Counted from the first letter of the stretch, positions 7,365 to 16,366 are shown. The stretch: 64,000 bases of DNA from Prevotella multiformis DSM 16608 (GCF_000191065.1 NZ_GL872282.1:365167-429166); one strand, 5' to 3'. Program-made: numbers and translations. Notes: generated by a model from the sequence alone, not told the origin.

Positions 7365-8387
7365 TTATCTCATCAAGAACGAGAAACGGTCTACGTTCTT
7401 CAATGCAATGCCTGCGCCCTTGGCCACACTGTGCAGCGGATCCTCAGCGATATGGAACGGAATGTTGATCTTGTCGGTCAGCCGCTTGTCGATGCCACGG
7501 AGCAGCGCACCGCCGCCGCTGAGGTAGATGCCGTTCTTCACGATGTCTGCATACAGCTCGGGCGGCGTGTTCTCGAGTGCCGAGAGCACGGCGTTCTCGA
7601 TCTTGGCGACTGTCTTGTCAAGGCAGTGGGCAATCTCCTGATAGCAGACAGGAACCTCCATCGGCAGGGCCGTGATGCGGTTAGGGCCGTGGACGATATA
7701 GTCTTCCGGGGCTTCCTCGCCCAGGTCGGTCAGCGCAGACCCCACGTGGAGCTTGATGCGCTCGGCCATGCGTTCGCTGACCTTCACGTTGTGCTGGCGG
7801 CTCATGTATTCCTGAATGTCCGCCGTGAGGTCGTCGCCGGCCACACGGAGGGAGTTGTTGCATACGATACCTCCCAGGGAAATCACGGCAATCTCGGTGC
7901 TGCCTCCGCCGATGTCGACGATCATGTTGCCTTCCGGCGCCTCGACGTCAAGCCCCATGCCGAGGGCCGCTGCCATAGGCTCGAAGATCAGGTAGACATC
8001 ACGGCCGTCCGCATGTTCGGCTGAATCGCGGACAGCACGCAGCTCTACTTCGGTAGAGCCTGACGGAACGCCGATCACCATACGCAGCGACGGAGAGAAG
8101 AAGCGGTTGCCGCTGTGCACCATCTTGATCAGTCCGCGCATCATCTGTTCGCAGGCGGTAAAGTCGGCGATGACACCGTCGTGCAGCGGACGGATGGTAC
8201 GGATGTTGGGATGTTCCTTCTCGTACATCATCTTGGCATCGCCGCCCACGGCAATCATCTTGTCCGTACGACGGTCCAATGCCACCACAGACGGCTCGTC
8301 AACGACGATCTTGTCATCACTGATAATAATCGTGTTCGCCGTTCCCAGGTCCATAGCAATCTCCTGGATAAATGAAAATAATCCCAT
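7365..8387 (-). CDS. mreB: Actin-like cell-shape protein MreB
   Basis: 340 residues, standard length. Actin-fold nucleotide motifs are intact: DLGTANT (about 13-19) for phosphate 1, IVDIGGGSTEIAVISLGGIV for phosphate 2, and YLSGGGALLRGID for the adenosine motif. IGVPSGSTEVE and FEPMAAALGMGL are typical MreB blocks. It polymerises on the inner membrane and guides the elongation machinery. It starts 47 bases after purH and is cotranscribed with it. Confidence 0.98.
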   Translation of the reverse strand: MGLFSFIQEIAMDLGTANTIIISDDKIVVDEPSVVALDRRTDKMIAVGGDAKMMYEKEHPNIRTIRPLHDGVIADFTACEQMMRGLIKMVHSGNRFFSPSLRMVIGVPSGSTEVELRAVRDSAEHADGRDVYLIFEPMAAALGMGLDVEAPEGNMIVDIGGGSTEIAVISLGGIVCNNSLRVAGDDLTADIQEYMSRQHNVKVSERMAERIKLHVGSALTDLGEEAPEDYIVHGPNRITALPMEVPVCYQEIAHCLDKTVAKIENAVLSALENTPPELYADIVKNGIYLSGGGALLRGIDKRLTDKINIPFHIAEDPLHSVAKGAGIALKNVDRFSFLMR

Positions 8388-8434
8388 TAATCAATGTATA
8401 TTTTGTAAGTGTATATTCCGTTCTTCAAACAGGG

Positions 8435-9031
8435 CTATTCCGTGGCGAACCACTCATGGATAGCGGTGTCGTAATGGCTGCTGACCCCAAAGGCACGCTC
8501 GGCAAACATCCGGCGGTCTTCCAGGTCGGTCTTCGCCCCCTTCGTATTGAGAAGCTGAAGCAGCACGGGGTACTCGGCCTTGCTCGGGATGATGACGACA
8601 TCCTTGAAATTCTTGCCGCCGGCACGTATCAGCGAGATACCGCCGATGTCGATCTTCTCGATGATGTCTTCGGCACTGGCACCGCTCGCCACAGTCTGCT
8701 CGAAAGGATAAAGGTCCACGATGACAAGGTCGATTGCCGGGATGTCATACTCCCGCATCTGCGCCTGGTCGCCCTCGTTGTCACGACGCGCGAGGATTCC
8801 TCCGAAGACTTTCGGGTGGAGGGTCTTCACGCGTCCGCCGAGGATGGAGGGATAGGTCGTCACATCCTCCACCTTCCGGCATTCGTAACCCAACGACTCG
8901 ATGAACTCCTGCGTCCCGCCCGTACTGAGGAATTTCACGCCTTCCTCGTCCAGCTTCTTGAGCAGGTCCTCAAGTCCGTCCTTGTGGAAAACCGAGATCA
9001 GAGCGGTCTTAATCTGTTTTGTACCAGCCAT
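8435..9031 (-). CDS. purH: IMP cyclohydrolase (PurH N-terminal domain only)
   Basis: 198 residues matching the MGS-like IMP cyclohydrolase domain: STGGTQEFIESLGY, TTYPSILGGRVKTLHPKVFG and EKIDIGGISLIRAGGKN. It closes the purine ring of FAICAR to IMP. PurH is normally about 510 residues with a C-terminal AICAR transformylase. Here the frame stops cleanly after HEWFATE, with no transformylase remnant before mreB. The start at 9031 (MAGTKQ) is preferred because the -7 box at 9059-9066 would put an upstream in-frame TTG before the transcription start. It is the first gene of the rod operon, a placement I recall from other Bacteroidales. A separate transformylase gene is expected elsewhere. Confidence 0.9.
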   Translation of the reverse strand: MAGTKQIKTALISVFHKDGLEDLLKKLDEEGVKFLSTGGTQEFIESLGYECRKVEDVTTYPSILGGRVKTLHPKVFGGILARRDNEGDQAQMREYDIPAIDLVIVDLYPFEQTVASGASAEDIIEKIDIGGISLIRAGGKNFKDVVIIPSKAEYPVLLQLLNTKGAKTDLEDRRMFAERAFGVSSHYDTAIHEWFATE

Positions 9032-9058
9032 TATAAAACGTTTTATGGATTTGAATTG

Positions 9059-9066
9059 CAAAGTTA
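9059..9066 (-). promoter_or_regulatory. Promoter of the purH-mreBCD-mrdA-rodA operon
   Basis: Minus-strand TAACTTTG with TTG at 9086-9088, 19 bases upstream. This matches the Bacteroidetes housekeeping promoter. It fixes the purH start at 9031. Confidence 0.75.
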
Positions 9067-9240
9067 CTAATTATAAGCGACTATGCAACATTTTAATTCA
9101 AAAAAAACCAAAAGACAGCCAACTATTTGCTGAAAGTCAATCGCTTCGCCAGTCCGACCCGCATGGCAGACAGGAGCCGGGAAAGGCGGAGACGGATGCG
9201 CCGGTCGGTGTCTCTCCCCGCGCGGACGCATGGGACAGGG

Positions 9241-9320
9241 ATTCCCGACCGGTCGGGAATCCGGTTCCCGACGGCCGGTACCGCTGTTCCCAGCGGCCGG
9301 GAACACCCGTCCCGACGACC
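9241..9320. repeat. Cluster of GC-rich palindromes
   Basis: A perfect 20-base palindrome (ATTCCCGACC/GGTCGGGAAT) occupies 9241-9260. It is followed by overlapping TTCCCGACGGCCGG, GTTCCCAGCGGCCGGGAAC and CCCGACGACCGGG units. The cluster lies between the purH promoter and the end of the cupin gene, in an otherwise gene-free 335-base stretch (9067-9400). It could act as a strong transcript barrier for the cupin gene or be a small-repeat insertion. No T-run follows the palindromes. Confidence 0.65.
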
Positions 9321-9400
9321 GGGAGCAACGGACAGTGCTGCCTAACGTCGGGGGGACGACTACTTTTCGTCTTGCTTTCAAACTCGGCTGACGGATGATG

Positions 9401-9733
9401 TCACCGCAGTGCCGGGACAATGGCAAGATAGACGACATCGTGGTCGGTACGGTTCTCGAACCAGTGGAAATGTCCTTCCGGACAATAATGCACCTGCCCT
9501 ACCCTCGCCGTCTCCGTCGTATCGTCATAATGGACGGTCAGCTCTCCGCTGAGGACATACATCGCCTCGAACGTACCCGTATGCTGATGGCGGCCGCTGC
9601 TGGCACCCGGCCGCAAGGTGGAATACATGATGCGTGCCTTTTCGTCCACATAGGCCCGCACGTCGAGCCGGCCTTTTCCGCCTTTGAATCCTTCGATATG
9701 CGCTTCGGCAATCCTGTCAAAATCAATGATCAT
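9401..9733 (-). CDS. Small single-domain cupin protein
   Basis: 110 residues forming one cupin barrel. Motif 1 is GRHQHTGTFEAMYVLSGEL, supplying His, His and Glu metal ligands. Motif 2 is PEGHFHWFENRTDHDVVYL, supplying the last His. Such proteins bind a metal and act as small isomerases, dioxygenases or sensors; the substrate cannot be read from sequence. It stands alone, transcribed toward purH, with a palindrome cluster beyond its stop. Confidence 0.85.
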   Translation of the reverse strand: MIIDFDRIAEAHIEGFKGGKGRLDVRAYVDEKARIMYSTLRPGASSGRHQHTGTFEAMYVLSGELTVHYDDTTETARVGQVHYCPEGHFHWFENRTDHDVVYLAIVPALR

Positions 9734-10030
9734 AATGCTTCCTTTTTAAGGCATATCCTAAAAACGCCACGTTGGTCTATCGCTGACAGGGGCTTTTCCT
9801 GCCCTTTAAGTTCTTTGCCTTCATAAGGCGTCTTCAGCTTTCTTTCCCAGCCGCACAGCCCGCCCTGCACCTGCAAGAGGAAAGCAGAACCAGCCCGCCT
9901 GAAAGGCAAAAAACCGTCAAAGGTGATTTCCAGAACCTGCCTGAATTTCTCTCCGGCAAAATTACATAAAAATATTGAATAACACGCCGGACAGAGAAAG
10001 AATGCTTCTTCCTTCGGCGGAGAGGCAGAA
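9734..10030. other. Gene-free stretch between the TonB receptor terminator and the cupin gene
   Basis: No convincing frame. It presumably holds the cupin promoter, but I do not see a clean TAnnTTTG box. Confidence 0.4.
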
Positions 10031-10066
10031 AAAAAGCAGAAACTCCGGCCGGAGTTTCTGCTTTTT
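10031..10066 (-). terminator. Terminator of the TonB-dependent receptor gene
   Basis: A perfect 36-base palindrome with 18-base arms (AAAAAGCAGAAACTCCGG and its complement), 20 bases beyond the receptor stop. It ends in T-runs in both directions, a strong intrinsic terminator. Confidence 0.9.
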
Positions 10067-10086
10067 CATTTTGTCTCTTCTGAAGA

Positions 10087-13000
10087 TCAGAAAGTATAAC
10101 GCAAGCCGACCTGACCGCGCCAGCGGCTGTAATAGTCGCTGTAATCACGTGTCGCATAGCCGCCGGTGAACTGGTAATGACCGTTCTTCTGGTAGTTTAC
10201 AGGACTGTAGTAAACGCCGAAGCCGTCGCCATGGGTATGTCCCCAGTCCTTGTTCAGCAGGTTGCCGACGTTGATGATGTCAAAGCTCAGTTCGAGCGAG
10301 TTCATCTGTCCGCCTACCTTGAAGCTGTACTTCTGTGCGAGGTGTACGTCGAAGTGATGCTCGAAGGCGAGATTGTCCGCATAACGCTTGTAGAACTCTC
10401 CGCGGTGCTTCTTCATGTACGAGTCGTTGCCGATCCAGTACTTCATCAGTTGCCGCTGCATGTCCTCCGTCAGCTTGGGAGCCGTGAAGCCTTCGCCGAA
10501 CACGGCCTTCGTAAGCGCATTGGCAGAGAAGTCGGTCTCGTCGAAACGCATTTTGTCAATCTGCGCATCAGTCGGGATGAAGAACAGGTCGTTGCCGTTG
10601 GCGCCGTCCTCGTTGACGTCACCGTAGTAATAGAGGGTATAAGGCGAGCCGCTGCGTCCCTGATAGATCAGTCCGACCGTGGTCTGCCACTCTTTCTTGG
10701 ATCCGTAGTTTGCGTGATAGTAAACGGAAGCCTGAAGCCGGTGAGGCACATTATAGGCGGAGCGGCCGAGTTCCGGGTCGTTGGAATTCCGGTAAGTGTA
10801 GTTGAATCTCCAGTTGCTCTCTGCAACGGAAGAGCCGCCGTTGTTCACACTCATGGACCGTGCCCAGGTGTAGCTTGCCATGAGGTCAAGACCGAAGTTG
10901 AAATGCTTCTCCGCCTTCAGACTCAGGTTCACGGTGTAACCTTTCGACGTATTGCTCAGCTTGTAGATGTTGGCAAAAGGCGTACCGTTCGTCGTCTTGG
11001 CAAAGAGCGGCCGGTTGTCCTCGACCGGTGCGCCTGCACTGCCGTAGACCTGGCCGTAGGTCTTGCCGGTCTGCTCGTAGGCAAGGTTCTGGTAGAGAAT
11101 GTCGTTCAGTGTCTTCGAGTAGATGGCCTCTGCTGTCCAGTTGATGCCCAGCACGTTGAAGTCGAAGCCGAGATTGAAGCGGAGGTTCTGTGCGAACTTG
11201 AAGTGACGGTCGTAGACGTTGATGGTCTGGCTGCCGGTCGCCTTCAGCTTCGAGGCATTGGCCTCCTGTGCGTTCGGGTCGAGCAGCAGATCCAGTCCGT
11301 TGGTCTTATAGGAATTGTAGGTGGAGAGCTGGATGCCCGTGTTGGAGTAATTGTTGCTGATCCATACGAACGGTATGCGGCCGGTGAACACGCCGGCACC
11401 ACCGCGGAGAATGAACCTGTGGTCGTGGTTGATGTCCCAGCGGAAGCCTACACGCGGACTCCAGAGCGGCGTGCTTGACAGTTTCTGATTGGTCTTGACG
11501 TTCCATCCTCTCGTCTCGGCATACTGGTTGAACGGCTCATTGGCCGTCGGCGTGTCAAAGATGACCGGCATGTCCATACGGAGTCCGTAAGTCAGCTGGA
11601 AATTGTTGGAAACGTCCCATTTGTCCTGCGCATAGAAACTCAGCTGTGCCGCACCGAAGGAAGCCTCCCACCTCGGGTCGCCTGTCACATCCGTATTGGC
11701 ATGACCGTAACGGTACTGGTTGAGGTAGGACTTCGCGGGGTCTATCGTCCCTGCGACATAATCATCGTAGTAGCTCTTGAAAGCATCGTAGTTCTTGAAG
11801 GTATAGCTGCCGAAAAGATCCTGGAGAAAGAGGTTCGTGAACTTATACAGTTCGTTGTGCGTACCGAAGGTGTAGGTGTGGTTGCCCTTGTACCAGGTAA
11901 GGTTGTCCTCCAGGGTGTAGATGTCCTGGTCCAGACGGTTGGCCATGGAGGAACGCTCGATGCCCAGGTTGACGGAACCGCCGCCGACATTGTTGACGGA
12001 AATGCTCGGATATTCGCCGTTGATGTCACGTTTGTCCCTCACGCGTACATAGCTGGCACGCGCCTCGTTGGCCACCGACGGAGAGAGACGGCTCTGCAGC
12101 TCGGCGATGAACGAGTTGGTCACGCTCTTGAACGGATAAGCATAGCTGCTGCCGTTGAGGGCTTTGCGCGAACCGGCGTTGTTCAGCTGGGACGCACTGA
12201 CGATGCTCCAGCGCAAGGTGGCCTTGTTGGTCTCGTTGATGTTCCAGTCCAGTTTCAGTCCGCCCTTGTCGCTCCTTGTGTAAATATCCTCGGTAGAGAG
12301 AGCCGTGGGATAATTCACTCCCTGACGCTGTGCAAGGTCGGCAATCTTCGCAAGTACATCGCTGGCCTTGGCGGCATCGACAGCAGATGACTCCGCTCCG
12401 AGCGTGTAAAGGTTCGGATAGGTCTTGTTGGTCTTCTCATAGTTGGCAAAGAAGAAGAGCTTGTCCTTGATGATCGGGCCGCCGAAGGTAATGCCGGCAT
12501 TGTACTCCTGCTGCTTGTTGTACTTGGGCGCATAGCCGCCGTCGGCGAGAGGATACTTGGATCCGATGAGGTTCTGGTTGTTGCCGAAACCATAGACACT
12601 GCCGTGGAATACATTCGTTCCGCTCTTGGTAATGGCGTTGATGGCACCTCCCGTGAAACCACCCTGACGGACGTCAAAAGGTGCGACGTTCACCTGAATC
12701 TGCTCAATCGTCTCCATGGAAACAGGCTGGGCACCGGCCTGACCGCCGTTGGCACCGTCGGCAGCAAGACCGAAGACATCGTTGTTGGCCGCACCGTCAA
12801 TCATGAAGGAATTGTAACGGTTGCTCGTTCCGGCGAACGACATGGCACCGTTGTTGGAGGTCGTCAGCTGCGGATTGAGGCGTGCCACATCGGCAATACC
12901 GTGAGTGATGCTCGGCATATCGGCAATCTGCTTGGAACTAAGGCTCGTTGCCGCTCCTGTCTTCGTAGCGTTGACACCGGCACTTCCTGTCACGACGACT

Positions 13001-13347
13001 TCCTGAAGTTCCTTGGAGTCGTCCTGAAGCGAGCAGGAGAGTTCTTCCGTCTCGCCGAGGCGGAGCGTCACGTTCTCAAACGTCTTCGTCTTCTGGCCGA
13101 CGTAAGCGACCGACACCTTGTACGGACCGCCCACACGCATGCCCTGGATGGTGTAGCGGCCGTCAATGTTCGTTACAGCCCGGTAGACTGTTCCCGATGG
13201 CACATGGGTCGCCGTAACGGTAGCCCCGATGACATCCTCGCCCTGAGACGTTACCTTGCCGCTGATTCCTGATGTTGTAATCTGTGCCATGACGGTTGTT
13301 GTCATGGCAAGCAACAACGTAACCAAGAAAAGTAATCTTTTCTGCAT
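10087..13347 (-). CDS. Oar-like TonB-dependent outer-membrane receptor
   Basis: 1086 residues. A signal peptide (MQKRLLFLVTLLLAMTTTVMA) precedes a carboxypeptidase regulatory-like domain (about 26-105, GATVTATHVPSG to DGRYTIQGM), a plug starting at ELQEVVVTGSA, and a large beta-barrel ending WRGQVGLRYTF with the terminal Phe used by BAM. The plug sequence NRYNSFMIDGAANNDVFGLA with QGGFTGGAINAITKSGTN is typical of Oar/TonB receptors that lack a SusD partner. No SusD, lipoprotein or enzyme gene lies next to it, so the substrate is unknown. It is monocistronic, with a -7 box at 13399-13406 and a terminator at 10031-10066. Confidence 0.93.
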   Translation of the reverse strand: MQKRLLFLVTLLLAMTTTVMAQITTSGISGKVTSQGEDVIGATVTATHVPSGTVYRAVTNIDGRYTIQGMRVGGPYKVSVAYVGQKTKTFENVTLRLGETEELSCSLQDDSKELQEVVVTGSAGVNATKTGAATSLSSKQIADMPSITHGIADVARLNPQLTTSNNGAMSFAGTSNRYNSFMIDGAANNDVFGLAADGANGGQAGAQPVSMETIEQIQVNVAPFDVRQGGFTGGAINAITKSGTNVFHGSVYGFGNNQNLIGSKYPLADGGYAPKYNKQQEYNAGITFGGPIIKDKLFFFANYEKTNKTYPNLYTLGAESSAVDAAKASDVLAKIADLAQRQGVNYPTALSTEDIYTRSDKGGLKLDWNINETNKATLRWSIVSASQLNNAGSRKALNGSSYAYPFKSVTNSFIAELQSRLSPSVANEARASYVRVRDKRDINGEYPSISVNNVGGGSVNLGIERSSMANRLDQDIYTLEDNLTWYKGNHTYTFGTHNELYKFTNLFLQDLFGSYTFKNYDAFKSYYDDYVAGTIDPAKSYLNQYRYGHANTDVTGDPRWEASFGAAQLSFYAQDKWDVSNNFQLTYGLRMDMPVIFDTPTANEPFNQYAETRGWNVKTNQKLSSTPLWSPRVGFRWDINHDHRFILRGGAGVFTGRIPFVWISNNYSNTGIQLSTYNSYKTNGLDLLLDPNAQEANASKLKATGSQTINVYDRHFKFAQNLRFNLGFDFNVLGINWTAEAIYSKTLNDILYQNLAYEQTGKTYGQVYGSAGAPVEDNRPLFAKTTNGTPFANIYKLSNTSKGYTVNLSLKAEKHFNFGLDLMASYTWARSMSVNNGGSSVAESNWRFNYTYRNSNDPELGRSAYNVPHRLQASVYYHANYGSKKEWQTTVGLIYQGRSGSPYTLYYYGDVNEDGANGNDLFFIPTDAQIDKMRFDETDFSANALTKAVFGEGFTAPKLTEDMQRQLMKYWIGNDSYMKKHRGEFYKRYADNLAFEHHFDVHLAQKYSFKVGGQMNSLELSFDIINVGNLLNKDWGHTHGDGFGVYYSPVNYQKNGHYQFTGGYATRDYSDYYSRWRGQVGLRYTF

Positions 13348-13398
13348 AGTTCTGCTAAGAGATTAAATGAAATAATAACGTTATTTAAATGTATGTTG

Positions 13399-13406
13399 CA
13401 AATATA
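13399..13406 (-). promoter_or_regulatory. -7 promoter box of the TonB-dependent receptor
   Basis: Minus-strand TATATTTG about 50 bases before the ATG. The -33 element is not obvious. Confidence 0.55.
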
Positions 13407-13494
13407 AGCAATTTTTCCGATACTTACACGGTAAACCGTAAAAAAGTTGTAACGACCTCTGCTTACCCTATCCTTATCCTGCCCTCCTCATCAC

Positions 13495-13593
13495 AGCCTA
13501 TCATCGCCTACTATCACCTATTACTGCCTATCACCGCCTGTCCTACTCATCATTGCCTATCACCGCTCATCACCGCCTATCACCACCTGCCAT
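13495..13593. repeat. Degenerate ~10-base tandem repeat (GCCTATCACC-like)
   Basis: About nine imperfect units such as GCCTATCACC, GCCTACTATC and GCTCATCACC lie between the rsmE stop and the receptor promoter. Unit length varies between 9 and 11. No protein is encoded consistently across it. Confidence 0.7.
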
Positions 13594-13605
13594 CAAAAAA
13601 GCAGC

Positions 13606-14385
13606 CTACACCCTTCGTGCAAGCTGCGACATCATCACGGCACTCAGCCCTGCCGTCTCCGTGCGCAGACGGCTGTTCCCCAGCGTGACACTCTCAAAGC
13701 CATGCGCCATGGCAAGGCGGACCTCGTCGATAGAGAAGTCTCCCTCAGGCCCTATCAGTACGGTAAGATCCTCTGCCGAAGAAGGGGTATCCGCATCTGT
13801 CTGCCTCCGGTCCTGTGAAGACCGTACCGCCGGGGAGACGCAGCTGACGGCGGAGAAGAAGTCTGCACGAGAAATCTCCGGATAACAATGACAGATATAT
13901 TTCCGTCCGTTATCAGGACAGTGCTCGATGAACGACCGGAAGGACATCATCGGGTTGACCGCCGGCTTCCACCCTTTCCGACTCTGCTTTACAGCCGAAA
14001 TGACGATTTTCTCGATACGGTCTGTCCGCAAGGTCTTGCGTTCGGAGAACTTGCAGTCCAGGAAGCTGAGCACGTCAAACCCCACTTCCGTGGCCTTCTC
14101 TGCCATCCACTCCATGCGCCCCATGTCTTTCGTAGGGGCTATGGCAAGATGGATCCGTCCTCTCCAGGCGCGTGTCTGCCGCAAGGTCTGCCGGATAGCA
14201 TAGATACATTTCTTTGTCGTCGCCAGTGCCACCTCAGCCCGATAGAAGCATCCTTCACCGTCCATCAGGAACAGCTCGTCCCCTTCCTTCAGCCGCAGGA
14301 CACGCAGCGCATGGACGGCTTCCTCGGCCGGCAGCTCGTTCACCGCAGCCGCATCAGGCACATAAAAATATCTCGCTTCTTTCAT
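13606..14385 (-). CDS. rsmE: 16S rRNA m3U1498 methyltransferase RsmE
   Basis: 259 residues, SPOUT superfamily. An N-terminal PUA-like part (HALRVLRLKEGDELFLMDG) is followed by the trefoil-knot methyltransferase with LAIAPTKDMGRMEWMAEKATE, LIGPEGDFSIDEV and TLGNSRLRTETAGL, which form the AdoMet pocket. It N3-methylates U1498 of 16S rRNA in the assembled 30S subunit. A hydrophilic insert of about 25 residues (near 185-210, Ser/Asp/Arg-rich) precedes the GPEG motif and is not typical. It is the last gene of the nucleoside transporter-DUF151-rsmE group. Confidence 0.95.
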   Translation of the reverse strand: MKEARYFYVPDAAAVNELPAEEAVHALRVLRLKEGDELFLMDGEGCFYRAEVALATTKKCIYAIRQTLRQTRAWRGRIHLAIAPTKDMGRMEWMAEKATEVGFDVLSFLDCKFSERKTLRTDRIEKIVISAVKQSRKGWKPAVNPMMSFRSFIEHCPDNGRKYICHCYPEISRADFFSAVSCVSPAVRSSQDRRQTDADTPSSAEDLTVLIGPEGDFSIDEVRLAMAHGFESVTLGNSRLRTETAGLSAVMMSQLARRV

Positions 14386-14431
14386 TGTTGGTCTCTGACG
14401 GGAGCGGCCTCAAGAGGGCATCCCGCACACA

Positions 14432-14980
14432 TTATCCCTCCTTTTTCCTGTGCTTCAACTCATCCCGGAGCATGGAAGCCAGTTCGTAGTTCTCGTCTTC
14501 TATCGCCTTGTCCAGCGCCTGACGCAGCATCTCTACGCTCAGCGCATTGACCGGCAGGGCTATCTTGTTCCTGTCGGCATGGTTGCCCACGCTCTGCCGG
14601 TTGAAGAGATGCTCCTCCATGAAGATGTCCAGCTTCGCCACCTGTGCCAGCAGTACGGCATCAGAGGCACGGACCGGTGTAAGACTCAGATCGTCCTTGT
14701 CGACCAGGAGCGCCTTGTACTGGCCGTCGATGATCGAATTGAAGAGAATCTCATAATGGACACCGGTCATCCGGGGATTCACACTGCACAGCACTTCCGG
14801 CAGCAGCCGTTCCGTGACGGCTGCATCCCCCGTCCGAAGTCCAAGTTCATACTCCATGCGCCCGTCGCATACAATGGCGACCTGCCTTGTATGCGAAAGA
14901 TCTGACAGGATAAGAAGCCCCAGCTCCGGTCCTCCCACGATCTGGGATATTCCCGTATATACCAACTGGACTTTGCTCAT
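14432..14980 (-). CDS. Bifunctional nuclease-domain (DUF151) protein with UVR motif
   Basis: 182 residues. The N-terminal two thirds are the BFN/DUF151 domain (LLILSD..HTRQVAIVCDG, VHYEILFNSIIDGQYKALL, RASDAVLLAQ). The C-terminus has a UvrB/UvrC motif (LRQALDKAIEDENYELASMLRDELKH) that in other proteins mediates protein contacts. Related proteins are annotated as nucleases with weak RNase/DNase activity, but the physiological role is unclear. It is separated from rsmE by 46 bases and from the transporter by about 49, so the three are probably cotranscribed. Confidence 0.85.
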   Translation of the reverse strand: MSKVQLVYTGISQIVGGPELGLLILSDLSHTRQVAIVCDGRMEYELGLRTGDAAVTERLLPEVLCSVNPRMTGVHYEILFNSIIDGQYKALLVDKDDLSLTPVRASDAVLLAQVAKLDIFMEEHLFNRQSVGNHADRNKIALPVNALSVEMLRQALDKAIEDENYELASMLRDELKHRKKEG

Positions 14981-15029
14981 TATGAATTGTTCTCTTACAC
15001 CTTATACAATACACATCCTCAGCCGCCCC

Positions 15030-16292
15030 CTACGCTTTCCTGGGACGGAAGATCAAAGCGAAGCTGACACCCACGACAAAGGCATAACCTGCGAAGATGA
15101 ACCAGCAGGACTGCCAGTCGCCGACCGTCAGCGTGTCCGTTCCCACCTGCTGCGGATGGGTATAGACATTGATGACGGCCTGCGCCGCCAGTGTTCCTAT
15201 CGTCGCCCCTACTCCATTCGTCATCAGCATGAACAGCCCCTGCGCCGATGAGCGGAGCGCCGGTTCCGTACTGTTGTCTACGAACAGCGAGCCCGATATG
15301 TTGAAGAAGTCGAAGGCAACGCCGTAGACTATCATCGACAGCACGAAGAGCAGTACCCCGGGGAAGCCCGGATTGCCCACCCCGAACAGTCCGAAGCGCA
15401 GCACCCATGCGAACATGGCTATCAGCATGACATTCTTGATGCCGTAATGCCGCATGAAGAAAGGTATCAGCAGAATACAGCAGGTCTCGCTGATCTGTGA
15501 AAGACTGATCAGAATATTGGCATGCTGCACGCCGAAGGCCTGTGCGAACTCCTGCTGTGCGCCGAAGCTGAACAGGAACGGATTGGCAAAGCTGTTGGTA
15601 ATCTGAAGGCTCACGCCCAGCAGCATGGAGAAGATAAAGAAGATGGCCATCTTCTTCTGCCTGAACAGTGTGAAGGCACGCAGGCCGAAGGCATCGACGA
15701 AGCTCTTCTTGTCCGTCCCCTTACTGACTTCGCACTTCGGCAGCGTAAAGGTATAAAGGAACAGAATGATGCTCACCGCCCCGGAAGTGACAAACTGGTT
15801 CTGGTTGCTCTGGAAGCCCAGGAGGTCGACCAGCCACATGGTAAGGATGAATCCGATCGTCCCGAACACACGGATCGGCGGAAAGTCCTTCACCGTGTCC
15901 ATGCCCGCCCGAGTCAGTGCGCTGTATGCCACGGAGTTGGTTAGTGCCAGTGTCGGCATGTAGAATGCTACCGACAGCGAATAAAGCGTGAAGATAATGG
16001 AGAACTCCGCATGACCGCCCGCACCCAGGCCGTAGCCGGCTGTGGCAAACATGAACAGTCCTGCAAGCAGATGGCAGAAGCCCAACAGCCGCTGGGCAGG
16101 CACCCAGCGGTCGGCCACGATGCCCATCAGCGCCGGCATGAAAATAGACACTATTCCCTGCATGGAATAAAACCAGCCGATTTCCGGGCCAATGCCGATA
16201 TTCCCAAGATAACGACCCATAGAGGTCAGATAAGCTCCCCACACCGCGAACTCCAGGAAGTTCATCAGTGCCAAACGTACCTTCAAATTCAT
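15030..16292 (-). CDS. Nucleoside:proton symporter, NupG-like MFS permease
   Basis: 420 residues, about twelve membrane spans. It begins MNLKVRLALMNFLEFAVWGAY, the signature of the nucleoside:H+ symporter branch (NupG/XapB), followed by GIVADRWVPAQRLLG (the MFS loop 2-3 motif). It imports nucleosides across the inner membrane. A -7 box lies at 16318-16325 just before the start. The C-terminus is RPRKA. Substrate class comes from family resemblance; the exact nucleoside preference is not readable. Confidence 0.88.
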   Translation of the reverse strand: MNLKVRLALMNFLEFAVWGAYLTSMGRYLGNIGIGPEIGWFYSMQGIVSIFMPALMGIVADRWVPAQRLLGFCHLLAGLFMFATAGYGLGAGGHAEFSIIFTLYSLSVAFYMPTLALTNSVAYSALTRAGMDTVKDFPPIRVFGTIGFILTMWLVDLLGFQSNQNQFVTSGAVSIILFLYTFTLPKCEVSKGTDKKSFVDAFGLRAFTLFRQKKMAIFFIFSMLLGVSLQITNSFANPFLFSFGAQQEFAQAFGVQHANILISLSQISETCCILLIPFFMRHYGIKNVMLIAMFAWVLRFGLFGVGNPGFPGVLLFVLSMIVYGVAFDFFNISGSLFVDNSTEPALRSSAQGLFMLMTNGVGATIGTLAAQAVINVYTHPQQVGTDTLTVGDWQSCWFIFAGYAFVVGVSFALIFRPRKA

Positions 16293-16317
16293 GTTTTCAG
16301 TAATTGATTTATGACCG

Positions 16318-16325
16318 CAAAAGTA
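16318..16325 (-). promoter_or_regulatory. -7 promoter box of the nucleoside transporter operon
   Basis: Minus-strand TACTTTTG about 25 bases before the ATG at 16292, implying a short leader. Confidence 0.6.
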
Positions 16326-16366
16326 GTGATTTTATCAGAACTGACCAAATGTGCGGTCTGTTTTTC

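Noticed and set aside
9067..9438. 123-codon minus-strand frame downstream of the cupin gene
   Set aside because: It covers the palindrome cluster and overlaps the cupin 3' end in another frame; Pro/Arg-rich with no motifs.
10177..11478. Plus-strand frame of 433 codons opposite the TonB-dependent receptor
   Set aside because: Val-rich shadow frame with no family motifs; the receptor has signal peptide, plug and barrel signatures.
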